From an uncultured Collinsella sp. (GTDB lineage: Bacteria; Actinomycetota; Coriobacteriia; Coriobacteriales; Coriobacteriaceae): a stretch of 11,384 bases of DNA. Below are positions 1 through 5,682 of this stretch, in pieces (position 1 is the stretch's first letter; every line of letters begins with the position of its first letter). The notes under the pieces were generated by a model. The model worked only from the letters and a program-made list of their open reading frames with translations. It was not told where the DNA came from and searched no databases. The DNA lies in the NCBI GenBank assembly GCA_905207425.1, contig CAJLLB010000063.1, forward strand, positions 1 to 11,384, given 5' to 3'. Made by a program: the position numbers and the translations under genes.

Positions 1-1
1 C

Positions 2-472
2 CGTGCCTGGATGGTACCCGAGGGCACCAGGAAGGCCCTGCTCGTCGCCGGTGGCATCGGCGTTCCGCCTGTGCTGTGCCTTGCCGGCATGCTTGCCGAG
101 CAGAGTGTTGATGTGGACGTGTGCCTGGGCTTTGGCACCGCTTCCAAGGCCGTGGGCATCGACGAGTTCCGCGCGCTGGGCGCCACGGTTAACGTGTGCA
201 CCGACGATGGCACGCTCGGCACGCACGGTTTTTGCACCGACCCGGCAGCCGAGCTGCTCGGCGAGGGCGGCTACGACTACGTCGCCGTCATGATGAAGAA
301 GGTCGCCGCCGCTGCCGCCGAGGCCGGTGTGTACTGCGAGGTGTCGCTCGAGCGCATGATGAGCTGTGGCTTTGGCGCCTGCAACACCTGCAATGTCGAG
401 ACGGTCGACGGTATGAAGGGTGCTTGCATGTGCGGCCCCGTGTTCGATGCTTCCAAGGTGGTGGTCTTCTAG
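2..472 (+). CDS. pyrK: Dihydroorotate dehydrogenase B, electron transfer subunit PyrK (5' partial)
   Basis: PyrK passes electrons from the FMN of PyrD through a [2Fe-2S] cluster and FAD to NAD+ in class 1B dihydroorotate dehydrogenase, the fourth step of UMP synthesis in the cytoplasm. The reading frame is open from base 2, so the N-terminal FAD-binding barrel lies outside the window and the ATG at 11 is internal. The visible part begins with the nucleotide-binding motif GGIGVPP (residues 14-20 counted from that ATG). It ends with the C-terminal iron-sulfur domain, where the expected cysteines C119, C124, C127 and C139 appear in the contexts SCGFGACNTC and GACMCGPVF. The motif and the directly following pyrD make the assignment firm. 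The stop codon TAG at 470-472 shares its last base with the pyrD start, which suggests translational coupling in one pyr operon. Confidence 0.95.
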   Translation, partial: RAWMVPEGTRKALLVAGGIGVPPVLCLAGMLAEQSVDVDVCLGFGTASKAVGIDEFRALGATVNVCTDDGTLGTHGFCTDPAAELLGEGGYDYVAVMMKKVAAAAAEAGVYCEVSLERMMSCGFGACNTCNVETVDGMKGACMCGPVFDASKVVVF

Positions 473-1395
473 TGGGTACCGTGAACATGGCCGTCGATTT
501 CGGCGGCGTCAAGATGCAGAACCCCATCAACACTGCAGCCGGTACCTTTGGCTACGGTTGGCAGTTCCAGAACTTCTTTGATGTTTCCCAGCTGGGCGCC
601 ATCACCACCAAGGGTTGCGCTGCCGAGCCCTGGCCCGGCAACCCCGCGCCCCGCATGGCCGAGATCCCCGGCGGTATGATCAACTCCGTGGGCCTTCAGA
701 ACCCCGGCGTGGCCGCCTTTGCTCGCGAGTCCGGTCCGTGGCTCGAGCAGCTCTCCAAGGACGGCTGCCAGGTCATCTGTCAGGTTGCCGGCCACTCCGT
801 TGACGAGTTTGTCCGCGCACTCGAGATGTATGTCGAGCTGTGCCCCTGGGCTGCCGGCTACGAGATCAACGTGAGCTGCCCCAATATCGCCGCCGGCGGT
901 GCCGCCATGGGCTCCACGCCCGAGGGCGCCTCTTCCGTTATGGCTGCCTGTCGCAAGGTGACCGATAAGCCGCTGTTCGTGAAGATGGCGCCGGTCAACG
1001 TCGCCGAGATCGCCAAGGCCTTCGAGGCCGCCGGCGCCGACGGCCTTTCGGTCATCAACTCCATCCAGGGCATGGCCATCGACGTCCATACCCGCAAGTC
1101 CCGCGTGGCCAAGCCCAAGGGCGGCCTTTCGGGCCCACTGTGCCACCACATCGCCGTGCGCATGGTCTGGGAGGTTGCCCAGGCCGTCGATATCCCCATC
1201 AACGGTGTCGGCGGTGTCATGACCGGCGAAGACGCGGCCGAGTTTATCCTGGCCGGCGCCACCTGCGTGTCGGTCGGCATGGCCAACTTCGTCGATCCGT
1301 GCGCTTCGCTCAAGATCGCGCACGAGCTCGAGACCTGGGCCGAGTCTCAGGGCGTGAAGGACATCAACGAACTGGTAGGTGCGTTCGAATGCTAG
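472..1395 (+). CDS. pyrD: Dihydroorotate dehydrogenase B (NAD+), catalytic subunit PyrD
   Basis: This FMN enzyme oxidises dihydroorotate to orotate and works as a complex with PyrK. The 307-residue product has the usual class 1 length and motifs: NPINTAAGTFGYG (17-29), a TTKG segment with K47, GGMINSVGLQNPG (67-79), and the class 1 active-site cysteine C136 in EINVSCPN. A C-terminal phosphate-binding region, INGVGGV, is also present. Class 1B is supported by cysteine rather than serine as catalytic base and by the adjacent pyrK. I chose the GTG at 472 because it overlaps the pyrK stop (TAGTG), and a purine-rich GGTGG lies about 10 nt upstream. In-frame starts at GTG 481 and ATG 487 would shorten the protein by only 3 or 5 residues and cannot be excluded. 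The open frame reaching back to 196 merely runs through pyrK and is not used. Confidence 0.95.
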   Translation: MGTVNMAVDFGGVKMQNPINTAAGTFGYGWQFQNFFDVSQLGAITTKGCAAEPWPGNPAPRMAEIPGGMINSVGLQNPGVAAFARESGPWLEQLSKDGCQVICQVAGHSVDEFVRALEMYVELCPWAAGYEINVSCPNIAAGGAAMGSTPEGASSVMAACRKVTDKPLFVKMAPVNVAEIAKAFEAAGADGLSVINSIQGMAIDVHTRKSRVAKPKGGLSGPLCHHIAVRMVWEVAQAVDIPINGVGGVMTGEDAAEFILAGATCVSVGMANFVDPCASLKIAHELETWAESQGVKDINELVGAFEC

Positions 1396-2105
1396 AGACC
1401 GATGCCCGCGACCGTGTTATCGTCGCCCTCGACTGCGACCGTGAGCGTGCGCTCGAGCTTGCCCACGAGCTTTCGGGCCATGCCGCCTGGCTCAAGGTTG
1501 GCATGACGCTCTATTACGCCGAGGGTCCCCAGATCGTCAAGACCTTTAAGGACCTGGGCTTTAAGGTCTTTCTTGACCTTAAGTTTCATGATATTCCGCA
1601 TCAGGTTCGCGGTGCCGCCCGCTCGGCCTCGCTTGCCGGTGCCGATCTGCTTTCGGTCCACGGCTTGGGTTCGGGCGCCATGCTCGCTGCCTGCCGCGAG
1701 GGCGCCGAGGAGGCGCGCGAGGACCGCGCCAAGCTCGTCGCCATCACCGTGCTCACGAGCATGAACCAGGATGCCTTGAGCGAGATCGGCGTCGAGTCGC
1801 CCGTGGCCGAGGAGGCCGCCCGCCTGGCAAAGCTCGCTCAGGCCAACGGCATCGACGGTATCGTGTGCTCGCCGATGGAGGCTCACGACATGCGTGAGCT
1901 GCTGGGTCCCGATGCCCTGATCGTGACTCCGGGTGTGCGTCCGGTGGGTGCCGCCCTTGGTGACCAGTCCCGCGTGGCGACGCCTTCCCAGGCTATCGAG
2001 CGTGGCGCAAGCCACATTGTGGTGGGCCGTCCCATCACCGGCGCCGACGATCCGGTTGCCGCCTTTGACGCTATTGTCGCTGAGCTGGTCGAAAACGTCG
2101 CCTAA
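1389..2105 (+). CDS. pyrF: Orotidine 5'-phosphate decarboxylase PyrF
   Basis: PyrF decarboxylates OMP to UMP, the last step of de novo pyrimidine synthesis. The 238-residue length matches the short bacterial form. The catalytic tetrad region DLKFHDIP is at residues 63-70 (D63, K65, D68). D15 in IVALD and K36 in LKVG are conserved partners, and the phosphate-gripping TPGVRP and GRPIT segments are near the C-terminus. The ATG at 1389 lies inside the pyrD 3' end, a 7-nt overlap, with TAGGT 9 nt upstream as a weak ribosome binding site, so translation is probably coupled to pyrD. No pyrE follows: a 239-nt gap and an unrelated operon come next, so pyrF is the last gene of this pyr operon within the window. 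Confidence 0.96.
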   Translation: MLETDARDRVIVALDCDRERALELAHELSGHAAWLKVGMTLYYAEGPQIVKTFKDLGFKVFLDLKFHDIPHQVRGAARSASLAGADLLSVHGLGSGAMLAACREGAEEAREDRAKLVAITVLTSMNQDALSEIGVESPVAEEAARLAKLAQANGIDGIVCSPMEAHDMRELLGPDALIVTPGVRPVGAALGDQSRVATPSQAIERGASHIVVGRPITGADDPVAAFDAIVAELVENVA

Positions 2106-2150
2106 AAGATTCCCCTAAGTCACCACTTTTGGGTCTCATTAGCACAAAAT

Positions 2151-2208
2151 AGCCCCTGTGCCTGCGTAAACTTTCCCATCCTTTGTGTGGAATCGCAGGT
2201 CAGGGGCT
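2151..2208. other. Large imperfect inverted repeat downstream of pyrF
   Basis: The arms are AGCCCCTG-TG-CCTGCG (2151-2166) and CGCAGG-T-CAGGGGCT (2194-2208). They form 14 base pairs interrupted by a 2x1 internal loop. The 27-nt apical region can form a further short helix, TTCC with GGAA. It lies 45 nt after pyrF and could end the pyr transcript, but no T-run follows the right arm (TTAACTTTGGG), so it is not a canonical intrinsic terminator. A shorter imperfect stem, CCCCTAAG with CTTTTGGG at 2112-2133, precedes it. Alternatives are a dispersed intergenic repeat or a structured RNA element. The pairing is directly visible; the role is unknown. Confidence 0.55.
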
Positions 2209-2227
2209 TAACTTTGGGCGCAGTATA

Positions 2228-2256
2228 TTGCACTTTTTGCGGGTATCGTCTAACCT
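2228..2256 (+). promoter_or_regulatory. Candidate sigma-A-type promoter upstream of mihF
   Basis: TTGCAC (2228-2233) and TAACCT (2251-2256) are separated by 17 nt. Each hexamer matches the general consensus at only 3 of 6 bases, but they fit the loose TTGnnn-17-TAnnnT pattern seen in high-GC actinobacteria. The promoter would give a leader of about 80 nt that includes the 2272-2303 dyad. It competes with the extended -10 candidate inside that dyad. Confidence 0.3.
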
Positions 2257-2271
2257 ATGGAGCCGCGATTG

Positions 2272-2303
2272 GGCATTTTGTACGTTCTACGTGCTAAAAT
2301 GCC
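2272..2303 (+). promoter_or_regulatory. Dyad overlapping an extended -10 element upstream of mihF
   Basis: The element has the symmetric layout GGCATTTT, GT, ACGT, TCT, ACGT, GCT, AAAATGCC. The outer 8-bp arms are perfect and the inner ACGT pair is also complementary. The right half contains TGCTAAAAT (2292-2300), which fits an extended -10 (TGn plus TAnnnT-like hexamer); no good -35 sits at normal spacing. It may be an operator covering the mihF promoter, or a leader hairpin if transcription starts farther upstream. The mIHF operon start codon is 42 nt downstream, after a GGAGG ribosome binding site at 2335-2339. Confidence 0.45.
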
Positions 2304-2344
2304 AATTATTGAATCAGATATAACCCAACTTTTTGGAGGTACGA

Positions 2345-2653
2345 ATGGCACTCCCTCAGCTTACCGATGAGCAGCGCAAGCAGGCTCTTGAGAAGGCTGC
2401 TGCCGCACGTCACGCCCGCGCTGAGCTTCGCGAGCAGATCAAGAAGGGCGAGAAGTCCCTCGAGTCCGTGCTCAACTCCGATGACCCCATCGCTTCCCGC
2501 ATGAAGGTTTCCACCCTCATCGAGTCTCTCCCTGGTTATGGCAAGGCCAAGGCCGCCAAGATCATGGAGGAGCTCGGTATCTCCGCTACCCGTCGCGTCC
2601 AGGGCCTCGGCGTCCGTCAGCGCGAGCAGCTCCTCGAGCAGCTGACCAAATAA
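2345..2653 (+). CDS. mihF: Integration host factor, actinobacterial type (mIHF)
   Basis: This is a small DNA-binding nucleoid-associated protein of the actinobacterial IHF family, which is unrelated in fold to the alpha/beta IHF of proteobacteria and contains a helix-two-turn-helix DNA-binding module. The 102-residue product fits the family: a charged helical N-terminus (QLTDEQRKQALEKAAAAR), then the hallmark region LPGYGKAKAAKIMEELGI, and a basic RRVQGLGVRQREQLL segment near the C-terminus. The ATG at 2345 is preceded by GGAGG with 5-nt spacing; upstream in-frame TTG codons are not needed. It heads a four-gene operon and sits directly before gmk and rpoZ, the same order known in mycobacteria and other actinobacteria. 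Regulation may act at the dyad at 2272-2303, and autoregulation is a guess. Confidence 0.93.
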   Translation: MALPQLTDEQRKQALEKAAAARHARAELREQIKKGEKSLESVLNSDDPIASRMKVSTLIESLPGYGKAKAAKIMEELGISATRRVQGLGVRQREQLLEQLTK

Positions 2654-3223
2654 GTGAGCGCTCAGGATTCCAAGCTCTTTGTGATTTCTGGGCCGTCAGG
2701 CGCAGGCAAGGGTACGCTCGTCACTCGTGTTCGCGAGCGTCGCTCTAACCTGGGCCTGACGGTTTCGGCTACCACGCGAGCCCCACGCAAAGGCGAGGTC
2801 GATGGCGTCAATTACTTTTTCCTGACGCGTGAGGAGTTCGACCGCCGCGTGGCAAACGGTGAGTTTGTTGAGTGGGCCGAGGTCCACGGTAACTGCTACG
2901 GCACGTTGGTGAGCGAGGTTCAGTCCAAGCTCGCCTCTGGTTCGTCTCTCATCTTGGAGATCGATGTCCAGGGTGCCCTGCAGGTGAAGGAGCGTTTCCC
3001 CGAGGCCGTGCTGATCTTTATCAAGCCGCCTTCGCTTGAGGTACTCCGCGAGCGTCTAGTCGGTCGCGGTACCGAGACGCCCGAGACGATTGAGCTGCGT
3101 ATGGCAAACGCCGCCGATGAGCTTGCCCTTGCCGACCGCTACGACGACGCCGTGGTAAATGACGATCTCGACCGCGCGACCGATGAGCTCGTTCGCGTTC
3201 TCGATATGCATGAAAGGATCTGA
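2654..3223 (+). CDS. gmk: Guanylate kinase Gmk
   Basis: Gmk phosphorylates GMP or dGMP with ATP in the cytoplasm, supplying GDP for RNA, DNA and (p)ppGpp synthesis. The 189-residue protein carries the P-loop GPSGAGKGT (13-21), the guanylate-kinase signature TTRAPRKGEVDG (40-51), the GMP-binding stretch FVEWAEVHGNCYGT (71-84), the LEIDVQGA segment (101-108) and the lid region GRGTETPETIELR (137-149). The GTG start at 2654 abuts the mihF stop with no spacer (TAAGTG) and has no clear ribosome binding site of its own, so reinitiation by ribosomes leaving mihF is likely. Its position between mihF and rpoZ is the classic actinobacterial arrangement. Confidence 0.97.
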   Translation: MSAQDSKLFVISGPSGAGKGTLVTRVRERRSNLGLTVSATTRAPRKGEVDGVNYFFLTREEFDRRVANGEFVEWAEVHGNCYGTLVSEVQSKLASGSSLILEIDVQGALQVKERFPEAVLIFIKPPSLEVLRERLVGRGTETPETIELRMANAADELALADRYDDAVVNDDLDRATDELVRVLDMHERI

Positions 3224-3228
3224 GGTCC

Positions 3229-3510
3229 GTGTCCGTTGTAAAGCCTTGCATTGACGATCTTCTGGAGAAGACCGATCACAACCGCTTCCTGCTCGCTTCG
3301 CTTGCCTCCAAGCGCGCCTGCGACATCAATAGCATGCTGCGTGGCCAGCACAACCGCGTGCTTGCCGTCCAGGATGTCGATGACATCACCATCGGGCTTT
3401 CCGGTGCCGATACCATCTCGATGGCTATGGACGAGATTGTCGATGGCGACATCTCTTACGACGAGGCCCGTTACGAGAAGGCGCTCGGCCACAAGGTTGC
3501 TGAAGCCTAA
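3229..3510 (+). CDS. rpoZ: RNA polymerase omega subunit RpoZ
   Basis: Omega binds the beta-prime subunit and helps assemble and stabilise core RNA polymerase. The 93-residue product is a normal length for a Gram-positive omega. It contains the family core NRFLLASLASKRACDIN (18-34), where the usual form is NRY/FLL...A.KRA..I, followed by an acidic C-terminal half. The start is GTG at 3229, 5 nt after the gmk stop. AAAGGA (3213-3218) lies 10 nt upstream within the gmk end and can serve as ribosome binding site. Placement after gmk supports the call. The sequence similarity is short, as always for this family, so the context carries part of the weight. Confidence 0.92.
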   Translation: MSVVKPCIDDLLEKTDHNRFLLASLASKRACDINSMLRGQHNRVLAVQDVDDITIGLSGADTISMAMDEIVDGDISYDEARYEKALGHKVAEA

Positions 3511-4755
3511 ATGGCAGCTCGCGTCTGTCTGGTCCACTATCACGAGGTTGGACTGAAGGGCAAGAACCGCGCACATTTTGAGCATATCCTCATGGATAAC
3601 ATCAAGGCGGCCTTGGCCGCCTTTTCCGTGAATGCCGTGTCTCGAATTTCCGGTTATATCCTCGTGACCTTTAACGAGCATCAGGCCGATGAGGCGGCGC
3701 GTGTCATTCGCACCGTTCCCGGCGTTGCTCGTGTGTCTTTGGCGTATCACACTAACCGCGACCCGCAGGAGTACTGTGCCGCCGCCGTCAAGGCGCTGCG
3801 CGAGTTTGGTCCTTTCGATTCGTTTAAGGTGCACGCCAAGCGCTCCAATACTGACTATGAGCTCACCTCGATTGATATCAATCGTCAGGTGGGCGAGGTG
3901 CTGTGCGAGGCCTTCCCCGATAAAAAGGTTCAAATGCACGACCCCGATGCCATGGTGCATGTACTTGTGGTTCAGGGTAGCGTTTATGTGTACGCGCGCT
4001 CCGAGCGCGGCGTGGGCGGTCTGCCGGTGGGTTCTGCCGGCAAGGTCGTGACGCTGCTGTCGTCGGGTATCGATTCTCCGGTGGCGACTTGGATGCTCGC
4101 GCGTCGCGGTGCGGTGTGCGTGCCGGTACATTTCTCCGGTCGTCCGCAGACGCCCGATACGAGCGAGTATTTGGTGCAGGACATCATCCGTGCGCTTGAG
4201 CCGGGTGTCCAGATCGGCCGCCTGTACGTTGTGCCGTTTGGCGACTGTCAGCGTGAGATTTCGGTCACCTGTCCCAGCAACCTGCGCGTGATCATGTATC
4301 GCCGCATTATGTATTCGGTTGCCGAGCGCATTGCACACATCGAGGGCGCCAAGGCCATCGTTACGGGTGAATCGCTTGGGCAGGTTGCCTCCCAAACGCT
4401 TGAGAACATCATGGCCGTCAACGAGGCCGTGAAGATCCCCGTGTTCCGTCCTCTCATCGGTTCGGACAAGCAGGAGATCATCGCGCGCGCCGAGGAGATC
4501 GGTACGTTCGATATCTCGACTGAGGCCGCTCCCGACTGCTGTACGCTGTTTATGCCGCGCCGTCCCGAGACGCACGCTAAACTCGATGCCGTGCATGAGG
4601 CCTGGGAGCTGTTCGATCACGAGGAGATGATCGAGCGCCTGCTCAAGCAGACCGAGTACATCGACTTCGAGAGCAACACGTATAAGGCCCCTAAGACCTT
4701 AAAACGTAAACATTCGGAGCTTGCTCCGCGTGAGATTTACCAAGATCACGAGTAA
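3511..4755 (+). CDS. thiI: tRNA 4-thiouridine synthase / sulfurtransferase ThiI (no rhodanese domain)
   Basis: ThiI adenylates U8 of tRNA and inserts sulfur to make 4-thiouridine; in some organisms it also relays sulfur for the thiamine thiazole ring. The 414-residue protein is the short form: an N-terminal ferredoxin-like region (HEVGLKGKNR, 11-20), a THUMP-like region about 60-165, and an adenylation domain with the PP-loop LLSSGIDSPVATW (182-194). The usual motif is SGGIDSP, so one glycine is replaced by serine at 185. The conserved GESLGQVASQTLENI follows at 286-300. The sulfur-accepting cysteine is probably C343 or C344 in PDCCTLFMP. No rhodanese domain follows, so a cysteine desulfurase elsewhere must load the sulfur. 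The ATG abuts the rpoZ stop (TAAATG) without a clear ribosome binding site, and a strong terminator follows, making thiI the last gene of the operon. Confidence 0.94.
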   Translation: MAARVCLVHYHEVGLKGKNRAHFEHILMDNIKAALAAFSVNAVSRISGYILVTFNEHQADEAARVIRTVPGVARVSLAYHTNRDPQEYCAAAVKALREFGPFDSFKVHAKRSNTDYELTSIDINRQVGEVLCEAFPDKKVQMHDPDAMVHVLVVQGSVYVYARSERGVGGLPVGSAGKVVTLLSSGIDSPVATWMLARRGAVCVPVHFSGRPQTPDTSEYLVQDIIRALEPGVQIGRLYVVPFGDCQREISVTCPSNLRVIMYRRIMYSVAERIAHIEGAKAIVTGESLGQVASQTLENIMAVNEAVKIPVFRPLIGSDKQEIIARAEEIGTFDISTEAAPDCCTLFMPRRPETHAKLDAVHEAWELFDHEEMIERLLKQTEYIDFESNTYKAPKTLKRKHSELAPREIYQDHE

Positions 4756-4765
4756 ATTTGTGCAT

Positions 4766-4798
4766 AGACCGACGATGCGCTTGCATCGTCGGTCTTTT
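4766..4798 (+). terminator. Intrinsic terminator of the mihF-gmk-rpoZ-thiI operon
   Basis: A perfect 13-bp GC-rich stem, AGACCGACGATGC (4766-4778) with GCATCGTCGGTCT (4783-4795), closes a GCTT tetraloop and runs into TTTT (4795-4798). It begins 10 nt after the thiI stop codon. This is a textbook Rho-independent terminator, although the T-run is short. Confidence 0.92.
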
Positions 4799-4899
4799 GC
4801 TATCTGGGCATTTTGCGACTAAGTGCTCATTTGCTGACGTGTGCCTGAATAAATGGACAGATTTGTGCAAGGTTTTGGTTGGTTTTTGGTTTGACCGCT

Positions 4900-4911
4900 A
4901 AAACCGGTTTT
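4900..4911. promoter_or_regulatory. Perfect palindrome upstream of comEA
   Basis: AAAACCGGTTTT is a perfect 12-bp palindrome 57 nt before the comEA start. It follows a T/G-rich stretch with near-repeats GGTTTTGGTT and GGTTTTTGGTTT (4871-4892) and a TTGACC hexamer (4891-4896) that resembles a -35 box, but I see no convincing -10 at the right distance. It could be an operator for the competence genes. A chance occurrence is possible, and the regulatory reading is inference. The rest of the 213-nt thiI-comEA gap holds only the thiI terminator. Confidence 0.3.
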
Positions 4912-4968
4912 GGAGCGTGGCTGTTGCAGGGCTCTTTTCCTGACACGATGTTGTTGGGAGGTTTTGCT

Positions 4969-5682
4969 ATGGCGCAGCGCGAACAACACGAACGGGTCAA
5001 ACGGATGGACCGCTTGGCGGACAAGCTGCTCGGTCATAAGGCAGTGGTGATGGCGATACTGGTTGTCATTGCGATGGCGAGCGGCTTGGCGATGGCGAAC
5101 CTTGGCGGCGGTGCCAGCGGCGTGTCTTTTGAGCGGACTGATGGTTCGGGCTCGTTGGTGGAGCCGGGATCCGGCGATGCTTCGAGTGGAAAGACATCCG
5201 AAGGCTCTTCGCCTAAGGCGTCTGCTGCGGCAGAGGTCTATGTCGATGTTGATGGCGCCGTTGTGTCGCCCGGCGTATATCGTCTCAAGGACGGCGCGCG
5301 GGTGGCTCAGGCGATTGATGCCGCCGGCGGGCTGGCGCCCGAGGCAGACGTTACGGGGCTCAATCGGGCATCTAAGGTCACTGATGGACAAAAAATCCAT
5401 GTTCCAACGGTAGGGGAGCAGCAGGCGTCCATTGCGGAAGCCGGTGTTGATGGTGGGGTTTCCGCATCATCGGGCGCGGGTGGCGCAACAGGCCTAGTAA
5501 ACATCAATACGGCAAGCGCAGAAGAGCTGCAGACGCTTTCGGGCATCGGCCCCTCTATGGCCCAGTCGATTATCGATGAGCGGACAAAGAACGGTGCTTT
5601 TTCTTCGGTTGACGATCTGATGCGTGTGTCGGGAATCGGCGAGAAGAAGCTTGCCAAAATCAAAGATTGCATCTGCGTATGA
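4969..5682 (+). CDS. comEA: Competence protein ComEA (DNA receptor, helix-hairpin-helix)
   Basis: ComEA is a membrane-anchored protein that binds incoming double-stranded DNA during natural transformation and hands it to ComEC. The 237-residue product has a basic cytoplasmic N-terminus, one transmembrane helix (about 24-44), and a Gly/Ser-rich low-complexity linker (45-88). An SLBB domain follows (EVYVDVDGAVVSPGVYRL at 89-106, through about 147), then a second linker, and a C-terminal pair of helix-hairpin-helix motifs starting VNINTASAEELQTLSGIGPSMAQ (177-199) and ending MRVSGIGEKKLAKIK. This is the typical Gram-positive ComEA order. The ATG at 4969 is chosen because GGGAGG lies 7 nt upstream; extending to the in-frame ATG at 4879 would add 30 residues over the palindromic regulatory region. 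The stop overlaps the comEC start. Confidence 0.94.
   Translation: MAQREQHERVKRMDRLADKLLGHKAVVMAILVVIAMASGLAMANLGGGASGVSFERTDGSGSLVEPGSGDASSGKTSEGSSPKASAAAEVYVDVDGAVVSPGVYRLKDGARVAQAIDAAGGLAPEADVTGLNRASKVTDGQKIHVPTVGEQQASIAEAGVDGGVSASSGAGGATGLVNINTASAEELQTLSGIGPSMAQSIIDERTKNGAFSSVDDLMRVSGIGEKKLAKIKDCICV

Noticed and set aside
196..471. N-terminal extension of pyrD back to an ATG at 196
   Set aside because: The extension is an arginine-rich out-of-frame reading of pyrK. PyrD homologues start near the MAVDFGGV segment.
469..1323. 284-codon minus-strand open frame opposite pyrD
   Set aside because: Low-complexity Gly/His/Asp-rich translation opposite a clear pyrD; antisense artefact.
3139..4620. 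493-codon minus-strand open frame opposite thiI and rpoZ
   Set aside because: Antisense shadow of well-supported plus-strand genes; its His/Arg/Gly-rich composition is typical of such artefacts.
4879..4968. Earlier in-frame start for comEA at ATG 4879
   Set aside because: No ribosome binding site there, and the extra 30 residues would read through the palindromic upstream region; ATG 4969 has GGGAGG at 7 nt.
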